Positions 1 to 8,632 of a stretch of 64,000 bases of DNA are shown piece after piece. The position numbers were made by a program, and so were the translations under genes. Source of the DNA: a virus; IMG/VR virus record IMGVR_UViG_3300009158_000034, positions 62,001 through 126,000 of that record, one strand, 5' to 3'. The notes beneath the pieces are model-generated. The model saw only the letters and a program-made list of their open reading frames with translations, was not told where the DNA came from and searched no databases. Every line of letters begins with the position of its first letter. The stretch's first letter is position 1.

Positions 1-1
1 A

Positions 2-661
2 AAAAATATCTGGGATCAAACTGCGGATATGGAATATGAAAAATTAAATGTATTCAATACAGTTAATTTAGAAGTATTAACTCTTGCTCCAGTTAGAACA
101 GATACTAATTCAGGACCAGTAAGCGGAGATAAAATATTAACAGTATATTCCATGGGTCAAATTACTGGACCATATGGTACCGCTGATAACACTTATGCTA
201 CTGCCGACGCTAATCCAGAACTACCCGGCTTCACTGGCACTATCAGCACACAAATGGATTGGAGAGCAGACTGCGATCCAGCATTTCAGTTTATTGCACG
301 TAGTAGCCCTCGCAGTTTTGGTTACACAACAGGCTACATGGATGGAAACGGAGAAGCACCAAATGGATTCCCAACTGGTGCTGGAATAAGTTTCCCACAG
401 AATCCACAAGTTGGAGATTATTTCTTACGTATTGATTACTTCCCTCAATTGTTATTCCGTTGGGATGGTAAACTATGGGTAAGAATATCTCAAAATATAA
501 GAACACAATCTGGATTCAGTTTAGAAAATCAATCACAGTTGTCGGGCTTTATTAATAACGTTGGTGAAACAAGACTGACAAATGGCACATTTGTTCCACA
601 AAAACAAGCATTGTCAACCATATTAGGATTGACACCAGATACATTACCACCAGTCACTTAA
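2..661 (+). CDS. Virion structural protein, probably neck/tail connector region (5' partial)
   Basis: The frame is open from the first bases of the window, so the gene starts upstream; an internal ATG lies at position 29. The visible part ends in a module rich in aromatic residues (GDYFLRIDYFPQLLFRWDG) that I associate with T4-like neck/tail proteins. It sits 10 bp before the gp15 homologue, where T4 has gp13 and gp14, so a gp14-like role is the best guess. That is based on position and general character, not on a clear motif. Confidence 0.6.
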   Translation, partial: KNIWDQTADMEYEKLNVFNTVNLEVLTLAPVRTDTNSGPVSGDKILTVYSMGQITGPYGTADNTYATADANPELPGFTGTISTQMDWRADCDPAFQFIARSSPRSFGYTTGYMDGNGEAPNGFPTGAGISFPQNPQVGDYFLRIDYFPQLLFRWDGKLWVRISQNIRTQSGFSLENQSQLSGFINNVGETRLTNGTFVPQKQALSTILGLTPDTLPPVT

Positions 662-671
662 AGAGTATATA

Positions 672-2048
672 ATGGCAGAATTTTTTTACGATAATCAGAT
701 ACGCAGATTTTTAATACAGTTTGCAAAAATCTTTAGCAATTGGCAAGTTACTAAAGGCAAAGACCCGGCAGGAAATCTTATTGTAGTTAGAGTTCCTATT
801 ATGTATGGTGATAGTAGCAGACAAGCTGCCACTATCATTGCTAACAATAGTGCTAGTAATTTGCCAAGTGCTCCATTAATAACATACTATATTACTGCAT
901 TGGAATATGATCAAAAAAGAACTCAAGATCCTACCTTCGTGGACAAGGTATCAGTTAGACAAAGAGCATATAATAATGAAACACAACAATATGAAACTAC
1001 ACAAGGGCAAGCATTTAATGTTGAACGCTTGATGCCTGTGCCATACACTTTAAGATTGTCTGTTGATTTTTGGACTACTAATTATAATCAAAAATTAGAA
1101 TTGATTGAGCAATTAGGAACACTATTTAATCCTGCATTAGAGATTCAAAGTACAGATAACTTTATTGATTGGACTAGTTTAAGTGTTGTATATCAAGATG
1201 GATTGACTTTTAGTAGTAGACAGATTCCACAAGGTACAGGTAATCCAATTGATGTAATGACATGGAAATTTTATATACCTATATGGCTTAGTACTGCTGC
1301 TAAACTTAAGAAATTTGGTGTTATTGAAAAAATATTAGCAAGTATCTTTACTGCTAATGCATTATCTGATATACAGAATGATGATTTGTTAGTAGGCACA
1401 AGACAAAAAGTAACACCATATGGATATAAATTATTGTTGTTAGGTAATACATTACAAATATTACCACAAGCGGTTGCATTTGATCCAAGTAATTTCAATT
1501 TAGATTTACCTAATAATCCTAATACTGATATATATTGGTCTAGTGTATTAAATGTATATGGGGCAATTAAGCCACGCATCAGTCAAATTTGGTTAGAGAA
1601 TCCATTTATGGACCATGAGATTGTGGGTAACATCGTACCTAACCCTAATGATGATAGATTATTAATCTATAACATCGATCCAGATACACTGCCACAAAAT
1701 ACATTAGACCCAGTAGATGGAGTAATCAATCCGCAATTAACTGGACCAAATGCAGGATTACCTGGACCAGTCAATGGTCGTAGATATCTGCTTGTTGACA
1801 ATATAGGATCACCTGGAGATAGCACGGTTGCATGGGGAGATTTAGTAGCTTTTGCAAATGACATTGTTGAGTATAGGACTAGTGATAGTTCTTGGTTTGT
1901 TAGTTTTAATAGCCTAGCTACTACTCCAGTTACATTAGAATATGTAACTAATCTTAGTACTAATGTGCAATACCGTTTTGTTGATGGAACTTGGATGAAG
2001 AGTTTTGAAGGCTGGTATAATGAAGGTGATTATTCTATAGTCATCTAA
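672..2048 (+). CDS. 15: Tail sheath stabiliser and completion protein, gp15-like
   Basis: The N-terminus (FFYDNQIRRFLIQFAKIFSNWQV, shown here only as the FFYD...RRF...FSN pattern) matches T4 gp15, which caps the tail tube and sheath and joins tail to head. The RVPIMYGD segment near residue 40 and the following beta-rich part also fit gp15. T4 gp15 is about 270 residues; this one is 458, with an extra C-terminal part (about 330-458) rich in Gly, Pro and aromatic residues. The ATG follows the upstream gene by 10 bp, in the same late structural unit. Confidence 0.8.
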   Translation: MAEFFYDNQIRRFLIQFAKIFSNWQVTKGKDPAGNLIVVRVPIMYGDSSRQAATIIANNSASNLPSAPLITYYITALEYDQKRTQDPTFVDKVSVRQRAYNNETQQYETTQGQAFNVERLMPVPYTLRLSVDFWTTNYNQKLELIEQLGTLFNPALEIQSTDNFIDWTSLSVVYQDGLTFSSRQIPQGTGNPIDVMTWKFYIPIWLSTAAKLKKFGVIEKILASIFTANALSDIQNDDLLVGTRQKVTPYGYKLLLLGNTLQILPQAVAFDPSNFNLDLPNNPNTDIYWSSVLNVYGAIKPRISQIWLENPFMDHEIVGNIVPNPNDDRLLIYNIDPDTLPQNTLDPVDGVINPQLTGPNAGLPGPVNGRRYLLVDNIGSPGDSTVAWGDLVAFANDIVEYRTSDSSWFVSFNSLATTPVTLEYVTNLSTNVQYRFVDGTWMKSFEGWYNEGDYSIVI

Positions 2049-2067
2049 TACTGTGATAAATCATAGT

Positions 2068-2484
2068 ATGAGCAATACATCCGCAGGCGTTTTCTTTTAT
2101 AGTAATAAAACAAACCGTTACCTATATCTATTGCGTACCGACAACAAGAATCCAGGTAATTGGGGTATTCCTGGTGGTAAAATAGAAGATGATGAAACTC
2201 TCTTTGAGGGCATTGCTAGAGAATGTACGGAAGAGATTGGATTGTTTCCTTCTAACGCAAAACTAGTACCTATACAGAAATTCATTAATCATACCTTCAC
2301 ATATCACACATTTTTTTGTGAAGTTAGTGATGAGTTTGTTCCCATACTGAATGAAGAACATTGCGGGTATGCATGGGTAGGTGACAATCAGTATCCTAAG
2401 CCATTACATCCTGGATTGTTTAGTACAGTAAACTTTGATGTGGTGCAGGATAAATTAAAGACACTTACAAAAAAAGAGACCTAA
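2068..2484 (+). CDS. Nudix hydrolase
   Basis: A complete Nudix box (G-x5-E-x7-R-E-x2-E-E-x-G-L) is present: GGKIEDDE, then RECTEEIGL. Nudix enzymes hydrolyse nucleoside diphosphate derivatives with Mg2+; the substrate cannot be told from sequence. The box lies near residues 37-59 counted from the ATG at 2068, a typical position for a protein of about 138 residues. A GTG at 2053 is an alternative start; neither has a clear ribosome binding site. The gene follows gp15 by 20 bp and ends in the loop of a terminator hairpin. Confidence 0.9.
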   Translation: MSNTSAGVFFYSNKTNRYLYLLRTDNKNPGNWGIPGGKIEDDETLFEGIARECTEEIGLFPSNAKLVPIQKFINHTFTYHTFFCEVSDEFVPILNEEHCGYAWVGDNQYPKPLHPGLFSTVNFDVVQDKLKTLTKKET

Positions 2485-2496
2485 GTCTCTTTTTTT
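2469..2496. terminator. Bidirectional intrinsic terminator
   Basis: An A-run and GAGAC stem, CTAA loop, GTCTC and T-run form a hairpin with A/T tails on both sides. It lies exactly between the plus-strand Nudix gene and the converging minus-strand gene, and the Nudix stop codon is in the loop. Confidence 0.85.
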
Positions 2497-2809
2497 ATTT
2501 TAGCAGTGCTGACACTGTTGGAAAACCCATAGAGCCGATTACTATACCGGCTCCCATTAGCATCCATCGCCATTTCTCAAGTGCTGATACTTTACTAGCT
2601 AATTCAGCATGTTCTTTAACATCCTGCTCACGCATAGATTTCAACATCTTCCTAGTTTCTTCTGCATTAGCTTCAATAGCATCATGTAATGCTTTCAGAT
2701 CCACTTTAAGTTCCCCGATTTTTTCTTCGAGGCTCTTAACTTGGAACTGAAGTACCGCTATCTCAGTTTCAGGTTGCATTTTAGTAGCCTTACTTGCTGC
2801 TGTTGCCAT
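2495..2809 (-). CDS. Coiled-coil protein with C-terminal membrane segment (possible XhlA-like holin)
   Basis: Residues about 15-75 are heptad-rich and charged, a likely coiled coil. A short hydrophobic segment (WMLMGAGIVIGSMGFPTVSALL) follows near the C-terminus. This small cytoplasmic coiled coil plus one membrane helix resembles XhlA-type phage membrane proteins that take part in lysis. The resemblance is in architecture only. It overlaps the shared terminator and stands 2 bp downstream of the structural gene above it, so it is probably co-transcribed late. Confidence 0.55.
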   Translation of the reverse strand: MATAASKATKMQPETEIAVLQFQVKSLEEKIGELKVDLKALHDAIEANAEETRKMLKSMREQDVKEHAELASKVSALEKWRWMLMGAGIVIGSMGFPTVSALLK

Positions 2810-2811
2810 GA

Positions 2812-4086
2812 TTAAGCACTAGCAATAGTAACTAATTCATACGGTTGACCGGCATCTGCATTAGCAACTGCTGCTGTATTGAATGTTGCAAATACTGGAG
2901 CAGCATTTTGGAACACAATATTACCTGTAGCAATTGGACCTGAAGTAGCAGTAAACAACTCACCAGTGTGGTCAGAAAGACTTTGAACTGTTTGAGTAGC
3001 ACTATTAGCATATGTAGCAAGAATACGCATTGAGTTTGGTGTCAATGCTGTATTAGCAACATTTGCAGTAAAGCATTGTGCTGTCAAACCACTTGTTGAA
3101 CCTGTTACTAGATACTTTTGTTTACCTTTTTGACGAACAATGTAACCTGCTTCATCATTTGCATAAACAAATGCTGCATTGCTTGCGATAACATTTGCAT
3201 TAGCTGTTAATACAACACGATTCATAATAGCATTTCCGGTAACACTTGCGTTAGCTGTAAGCTGAACTGGTGATCCACCTTGATCAACAGAAACTGTAAA
3301 TGCAGCAGCATTAGCAATAGTTTTAACAAAATATGTTGTACCAGCAGTTAATCCACCAAAAGTTGCATCAAATGTAATTGGCATGTCTAATACAAGAGTT
3401 TGTGCATTACCTGAAGTTCCAATAACATTACCTGATACTACTGTATTAGCAACAGCAACTGTAACATTGCCTTTTGTTGCACTTGCAAAACCTAAATCAA
3501 CATAATTAGTACTACCATTGATATTAGCTACAGCAACTTGAAGTGCTGCACCAGTAGTTATATTAGCTAAATCAGTACCTATTCCTCCTACTACATTGCT
3601 AGTATTAACTGCAACTGGAGTATATAATGTACCTGTTCCATTGACACCAATAGCAACTTGTGCTAATACTTGTTTACCAATGATTGCTGTATTACCACCA
3701 ACTACACTGTATGTGTTACTGTTTGTAGTAGGGAAACCTACTCCACCAAGTGGATTGTTGAAATATGCATCAACAACATTAAATGAAACACTAACTGAAC
3801 CACCGGTGGTGTCTGTCAATGTTTGTATTACTTGCGGCTGTACACTTAATTGAGTCTGTGATACATCAAATGTATCATTTGATAATATTGCATTTACATA
3901 ATAAATTGTGTTAGCTGTTAAGCCACCAACTGTAGTAGCAACTATAAATGACATACCTTTAGCTACACCTACTGTAGGGCTTGTAGTTAAATTTCCACCT
4001 GACACTGTGACGATACTGCCGGATGCTGCTGTATCAGTGATTGTTAAGACTGCTTGAGCCTTTGCGATTTTAAGAGGGCGTCCCAT
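2812..4086 (-). CDS. Virion structural protein, Ala/Thr/Asn/Val-rich beta-repeat type
   Basis: A 424-residue protein of low charge, rich in Ala, Asn, Thr, Val and Gly, with recurring units such as GLTANTIYYVNAI and GLTAGTTYFVKTI followed by F-x-VS. Such beta-sandwich-like repeats are usual in phage tail, fibre or decoration proteins. The conserved-looking start MGRPLKIAK is basic. An NATAAATA box 83 bp upstream suggests late expression, and AAGGAG lies just before the ATG. I do not recognise a specific function. Confidence 0.6.
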   Translation of the reverse strand: MGRPLKIAKAQAVLTITDTAASGSIVTVSGGNLTTSPTVGVAKGMSFIVATTVGGLTANTIYYVNAILSNDTFDVSQTQLSVQPQVIQTLTDTTGGSVSVSFNVVDAYFNNPLGGVGFPTTNSNTYSVVGGNTAIIGKQVLAQVAIGVNGTGTLYTPVAVNTSNVVGGIGTDLANITTGAALQVAVANINGSTNYVDLGFASATKGNVTVAVANTVVSGNVIGTSGNAQTLVLDMPITFDATFGGLTAGTTYFVKTIANAAAFTVSVDQGGSPVQLTANASVTGNAIMNRVVLTANANVIASNAAFVYANDEAGYIVRQKGKQKYLVTGSTSGLTAQCFTANVANTALTPNSMRILATYANSATQTVQSLSDHTGELFTATSGPIATGNIVFQNAAPVFATFNTAAVANADAGQPYELVTIASA

Positions 4087-4168
4087 TTGTTTCTCCTTGA
4101 AATGTTAGTGAGTTCTAGTCACTACGCGGCGGGGACCGCATAAACTCGCCGAATGCGAATGTATAATA

Positions 4169-4176
4169 TATTTATC
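4169..4176 (-). promoter_or_regulatory. Late promoter -10 box (GATAAATA)
   Basis: Matches the T4-type late box NATAAATA on the minus strand, 83 bp before the structural gene that ends at 2812. The leader between them is unusually GC-rich for this genome. Confidence 0.55.
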
Positions 4177-4190
4177 GTAAGGAGTAAAAA

Positions 4191-4754
4191 TTAGTAGTTG
4201 GGAACGCCAGATGGTATAATTCCAACTGGATTAACACCGGATGTGCCTGTATTTGAATGAGGCATGCCTAATTCTGTGATAGAGAATATACTATTGGCTC
4301 CTGCTACTGTCAAGTAAGAAACAATGTTTCCTTGCCCTACAATGATACTATTTTCTACAGTATTTGCAGGAATAATTTCGCTATTAGCGTTTGCTACAGT
4401 ATAAGGAACACCATATGGACTATATCTTGCAGTAGTATTTGCTATTGCTACAGAAGCATTTGCTGTTAGTGTTAAACTAGTATTATTAGCAATTGCTTTT
4501 ACAATGCCAGCTGAGTTTCCGGTAGTATTACCTATCCAATGCCCAATTCCTAATTCTGTTAGAAATAACGTTCCTACTCCGGTAACGGTAGTACTATTAG
4601 TAGCACATGTTACATTTCCAGTTAATGCTACATTGGGGAAACTAGTAGTATATTGAATAGCTGAATTTGAAGTGGCTATTCTTACTTTATCCGTTGCAAT
4701 GTTTGCCGAAGCTGCCGGTGTTGCAATGTTTGCTGTATATGCGTATGTTGTCAT
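4191..4754 (-). CDS. Structural-type protein of unknown role
   Basis: 187 residues, rich in Ala, Thr, Asn and Val, similar in composition to its two neighbours. It contains VTGVGTLFLTELGIGHWIG, a module I associate with phage fibre-like proteins (a value made to differ by position along a strand). It lies between two structural genes with a late box upstream, so a virion role is likely. No enzymatic motif is visible. Confidence 0.5.
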   Translation of the reverse strand: MTTYAYTANIATPAASANIATDKVRIATSNSAIQYTTSFPNVALTGNVTCATNSTTVTGVGTLFLTELGIGHWIGNTTGNSAGIVKAIANNTSLTLTANASVAIANTTARYSPYGVPYTVANANSEIIPANTVENSIIVGQGNIVSYLTVAGANSIFSITELGMPHSNTGTSGVNPVGIIPSGVPNY

Positions 4755-4772
4755 TTTGTTATTCCTATATCT

Positions 4773-4780
4773 TATTTATT
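4773..4780 (-). promoter_or_regulatory. Late promoter -10 box (AATAAATA)
   Basis: NATAAATA on the minus strand, 18 bp before the ATG at 4754, with an AGGAAT ribosome binding site in between. Confidence 0.4.
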
Positions 4781-4781
4781 A

Positions 4782-7190
4782 TTAAAGTCTACCAACCGCT
4801 ACTTCAATAACGCCTTCGCCTTCAAAGTTTTCTAGCGATTTGCCAATTACTGTTCCTATTAATGGAATTGTTGATGGACGAGCAAATCCTCCTCCGGCAC
4901 TTACTAGCATATCACCTTTATGAATAGTTCCACGAACTTTACACGGGACTCGACCTTGCAATGCAAGTGCTACAATGTGTTCACCTTTACAAGTTGAATT
5001 CATTACATAAGCAGGGTTAGTTGATACTACCCCTGCTACTCTTGGGGTCAATGCTTCTGCTAGTGTGACTTCTTTGTCACCTCCAAACTCTAGTATAGTA
5101 CCAGCTTCGTATAGTTTATCTGCTTCATAATATTCTGCTAAGTCAGCATATGTTGCATTAAGTCTTGAGCCTGCACTTAGTGAGAAATTACCAGTAAATG
5201 TACCTACGTTTGCGTTTGATCCAACTGATATAGTTGAATTATTAGCAAGTGTTAATCCAGTTAGTGTACCAACACTTGTGATATTTGTTTGTGATGCGGT
5301 TCCAATTGTTCCTAAAAAGGTAGTTGCAGAAAGTGAACCATTTGCTATATTTGCAGAATAAACTGTATTAGCACCTGGTGTATAATTTGCTGCTGCGGTG
5401 CCACTGACAAAAGGTATATAATATGTACCTGTGGTTAAAGCAGAAACCGCAACATAATCACTTACATTCGCATGTGCAACATTTAAGTTAGCTACACGGG
5501 TAGTACTTGTTACTACTAAAGGAGCAGTACCACCGGCAATATTAGATATAAATTGCGGACTTGTTACATTGGCACTTGCTAATACCTGTGCTGTACCTAG
5601 ATTACCAACATTAGCATTACCAGAAACATTAGCAGTTCCGGTTATGTTGGCACCAGTACTAGTAATAACTAATGTAGAATTAGCATTGGCAGTTAGTGTT
5701 ATATTTGCATCAGCCGTTATAGTAATGTTACTATTAGCATTTTTCAATAACCCGCTGTTTATGGTAGTAATATTACCAGTAGTAGCGACTAGAGTAGTTG
5801 TACCTAAATTGCCAGTATTTGCATTGCCAGTAACATCAAACGTACCTATAACATTAGCACCTGTATTAGTAGCAGTTATCCTAGCATTAGCATTTCCATT
5901 AACATAAATTACAACATTTCCTGCTGCTGCTGGAATACTTACATTACTATTACCATTTGCAAATCGCCCAACAAAATTGCCACTAGTAGTATTACCAGTA
6001 ACAGTTAAGCTAGTTAACGTACCTAAACTAGTTATATTTGGTTGAGCAGCCGTTGATAGTGTGCCTGTAAATAAAGTTGCACTTAATGCACCGGTTGCTG
6101 CATTGAATGACAAGTTTGCATTTGCACCTTGTGCTACATTTCCTGACGTAGCATTTGCAAATATTGGATAAAATGTACCAGTGCTTTGTAAGGTAGTAAC
6201 AGTAAAATCAGTTACATTTGCATATGCAACATTCAAGTTAGCTACACGGGTAGTACTAGTTACTGTCAATGGAGCAGTACCTATTGCTACATTAGAGATT
6301 AGTCTTGGTGATGTTATAGTAGAAGATGCAGTTATAGTGCCTGTTCCAACTGTACCACTTAGTACTGTTAAAGTATTTGAATTTTTGTCAAAGGTAAAGC
6401 CGGCTACACCATTTAAAACATTTTGATCATTGAATTGTACTGCTGTATTAGCACCGCCTACTGTTCCAGAGCCACCACTGCCGGATCCCAGTGTTGCTGT
6501 AGCAATAGCATTGGGTGAATTTGTATAAGTTAAACTTGTTCCGTTTGAATTTGCTGTTCTACCTGAATCGGTATAAAGTTTTACGTTACCTGAGGATGCA
6601 AAATCAGTTGCTAGTGTTAAGTAAAATGTTAATCCATTAACATTTGCATTGGCAACACCGTTAACACCGGAAATAGTTATTGCTTGTCCATTGGTATACG
6701 GGGTAGTGTTTGCAACCGTCATAATAATCGGGGTCGCATTTGATAATGATATGATGTTACTGTACAGTGTTCCTTTTGGAGTCCAACTTAAATTACCTAT
6801 ACCATCTGTTTGTAACACATAGCCAGCTGCACCGCCGGATACTGTTAAATTAGCTACAGGTCCTAGTTGTAATTTACTATTACCTATTTGACTACTATTT
6901 CCAGTATAGTTTTCCCATGTGTTTGTGCTAGAAACATAGGTTAATATTTGACCATTTAAAGCGGTAGTGATATTAAAGTTTCCTCCATCACTTCCGTTAA
7001 TTTGATCAAAACTAATATTAGAGTATGAAGTTAATACTTCAATGTTTTGATCCGAAAAATTATTTCCGGTTCTACCAATAAATAATCTATTTTCATCGGC
7101 TGCCCAACCAAATTCGGCATTATCTAATTGAGGTAAGTCAACTAGGTTTCCTGATCTTTGCTGGATTTTACTGATTTGTACTATGGCCAT
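4782..7190 (-). CDS. Tail fibre-like protein with repeats and an IMC/G2-peptidase-like C-terminus
   Basis: 802 residues. The N-terminus (IVQISKIQQRSG...LPQLDNAEFGWA) is the adaptor type seen in T4-like fibre proteins. The middle has repeated units (AQPNITSLGTLTSLTV; TRVANLNVAYANV) typical of phage fibre stalks. The last ~125 residues start with ADLAEYYEADKLYEAGTIL and contain GVVSTNPAY; this resembles intramolecular chaperone or Peptidase_G2-type C-terminal domains that trimerise and may self-cleave. That assignment is from pattern memory. A late box lies 26 bp upstream. Confidence 0.7.
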   Translation of the reverse strand: MAIVQISKIQQRSGNLVDLPQLDNAEFGWAADENRLFIGRTGNNFSDQNIEVLTSYSNISFDQINGSDGGNFNITTALNGQILTYVSSTNTWENYTGNSSQIGNSKLQLGPVANLTVSGGAAGYVLQTDGIGNLSWTPKGTLYSNIISLSNATPIIMTVANTTPYTNGQAITISGVNGVANANVNGLTFYLTLATDFASSGNVKLYTDSGRTANSNGTSLTYTNSPNAIATATLGSGSGGSGTVGGANTAVQFNDQNVLNGVAGFTFDKNSNTLTVLSGTVGTGTITASSTITSPRLISNVAIGTAPLTVTSTTRVANLNVAYANVTDFTVTTLQSTGTFYPIFANATSGNVAQGANANLSFNAATGALSATLFTGTLSTAAQPNITSLGTLTSLTVTGNTTSGNFVGRFANGNSNVSIPAAAGNVVIYVNGNANARITATNTGANVIGTFDVTGNANTGNLGTTTLVATTGNITTINSGLLKNANSNITITADANITLTANANSTLVITSTGANITGTANVSGNANVGNLGTAQVLASANVTSPQFISNIAGGTAPLVVTSTTRVANLNVAHANVSDYVAVSALTTGTYYIPFVSGTAAANYTPGANTVYSANIANGSLSATTFLGTIGTASQTNITSVGTLTGLTLANNSTISVGSNANVGTFTGNFSLSAGSRLNATYADLAEYYEADKLYEAGTILEFGGDKEVTLAEALTPRVAGVVSTNPAYVMNSTCKGEHIVALALQGRVPCKVRGTIHKGDMLVSAGGGFARPSTIPLIGTVIGKSLENFEGEGVIEVAVGRL

Positions 7191-7215
7191 AAGTGTAATT
7201 CTTCACGTTTACACT

Positions 7216-7223
7216 TATTTATC
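7216..7223 (-). promoter_or_regulatory. Late promoter -10 box (GATAAATA)
   Basis: NATAAATA on the minus strand, 25 bp before the ATG of the 802-residue fibre gene. Confidence 0.6.
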
Positions 7224-7241
7224 ATAATATTGTCTTAATCG

Positions 7242-7931
7242 CTATAGGAATTTCATATAGTATTGTTCTACTCGTTTGAACCACATGTCCGAATACTTGT
7301 CAAATTCAGTACCTTCAATGATAAATTCTTGGTAAATATTGTCTTGGGTACACATAAAAATAACGCCCTTGCGTATTTTAGTGCCATGCACTTCGTTATG
7401 TGCATTAGCATATGCAGCTAATTGAACAAAATAATCATCAATCCATTCACGTTTTTTTAATTTGTTAGATTGCTTGTGGTCCATAATAGCATCACTCCCA
7501 TCATGCACTCCACATAAGTCAGTAGTACCTGCATAAACTTTAGGGAAATACAAAGGAACTTCAGTGCCCCAGTATTCATTGCATTTCACTAATCCTTGTT
7601 CAATGATACTCTTAGCCATCTTATGACTTTGAATACTGTAAGGGTTACTTCCAGATTCTGTGACTATACCTGTCTTAATATAATCCTCAAGAAACTTATG
7701 CATTCGTGTTCCACGATTTGCTGCTTCAGTTGTAATCGCTTGTGCTTTTTGAGCACCCATGCGTTTACGCCACTCGTTTAATGCTTTTTTACTTTCTTCT
7801 GATTTTGTTGCGTCTAGTATTGTTGTAACGCTGGGAAGTTTCTCGCCATCTGGGGTAGCGTATTTGCGAGTGCCGTTTATTGTTTCACGGCTGATTGGGA
7901 CATAGTTATATTTGTTTGGGTTGTACATCAA
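7242..7931 (-). CDS. PD-(D/E)XK exonuclease (RecB/Cas4/MGME1-like)
   Basis: 229 residues with the RecB-type nuclease signature: RGTRMH near residues 73-78, a Glu at 124, GTTD at 135-138, DHK at 151-153 and QLAAY at 170-174. These give the catalytic Asp, the D-x-K pair and the downstream Gln/Tyr motif. The family cuts DNA with Mg2+ and is common in T4-like phages of marine hosts, where it may serve recombination or host DNA breakdown. It reads as a stand-alone gene between the fibre and IscA genes. Confidence 0.85.
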   Translation of the reverse strand: MMYNPNKYNYVPISRETINGTRKYATPDGEKLPSVTTILDATKSEESKKALNEWRKRMGAQKAQAITTEAANRGTRMHKFLEDYIKTGIVTESGSNPYSIQSHKMAKSIIEQGLVKCNEYWGTEVPLYFPKVYAGTTDLCGVHDGSDAIMDHKQSNKLKKREWIDDYFVQLAAYANAHNEVHGTKIRKGVIFMCTQDNIYQEFIIEGTEFDKYSDMWFKRVEQYYMKFL

Positions 7932-7972
7932 TCAATTGTACACAATTAAAGTAACATTGTCAAACTATTCGG

Positions 7973-8299
7973 TTAGACCCTGAAACTCTCACCACATCCA
8001 CATCTATCACGCTCATTTGGATTAGTGAATTCAAACCCTTCATTAAGTCCATTACGGACATAATCTATATTCAATCCAGTTAAGTAGACTAGACTTTTCT
8101 CGTCTATTAATAAGATGAAATCTTTTTGAGCAAAATTAGTTACACCAACTTCAGGCTCATACTTATCTACATACTCAAGCACATAGGCTAATCCAGAACA
8201 TCCTGTCGTTTTGACACCTATTCTGATACCCAACCCTTTGCCTCTTTTTGCAAGAGTTTGTTTTATTTTATTAGTTGCTTTGTCTGTGATAGCTATCAT
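7973..8299 (-). CDS. Iron-sulfur cluster A-type carrier (IscA/ErpA/HesB family)
   Basis: 108 residues, the usual size. The three cluster-binding cysteines are present: C34 in TTGCSGLAY and C100/C102 in the C-terminal CGCGESF. A-type carriers hold an Fe-S cluster and pass it to apoproteins. HesB-like genes are known in aquatic phages. The ATG overlaps the stop of the gene upstream of it by 4 bp (ATGA), so the two are translated together. Confidence 0.93.
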   Translation of the reverse strand: MIAITDKATNKIKQTLAKRGKGLGIRIGVKTTGCSGLAYVLEYVDKYEPEVGVTNFAQKDFILLIDEKSLVYLTGLNIDYVRNGLNEGFEFTNPNERDRCGCGESFRV

Positions 8300-8631
8300 T
8301 GAGTCGGCATAGCACTTTGTGCCATCTGTCCTACTATTTCTTGATTTTGTGTTTGATCTGGATTTTTCATCTCGTCATCATGCCCTTTAAAAATTACACT
8401 ATCACCTTGTATATTTTTAATAACAGTATTCAATGGTGGATTCTGTATCATATCATACAAGTCAGTAACATCTAATACGATGCCATATTCTTGTAGATAT
8501 GATAAAAATTGATCCGTTGAGTAATTGTTAGGGTCTATGTGACCGTTGTCTATATCAGACTTAAGCTGATTGATAGCAACAATTAGTTTGGCACTTAACG
8601 GATCCGGGCCATCAAGTTCAAAAAGAAACAT
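8296..8631 (-). CDS. Unknown protein coupled to IscA
   Basis: 111 residues with no motif I recognise. The first ~75 are a mixed helical segment (LIVAINQLKSDIDNGHIDP); the last ~30 are polar and Gln-rich, probably disordered. It lies 1 bp below the next gene and overlaps iscA by 4 bp. Function unknown. Confidence 0.7.
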   Translation of the reverse strand: MFLFELDGPDPLSAKLIVAINQLKSDIDNGHIDPNNYSTDQFLSYLQEYGIVLDVTDLYDMIQNPPLNTVIKNIQGDSVIFKGHDDEMKNPDQTQNQEIVGQMAQSAMPTQ

Positions 8632-8632
8632 A

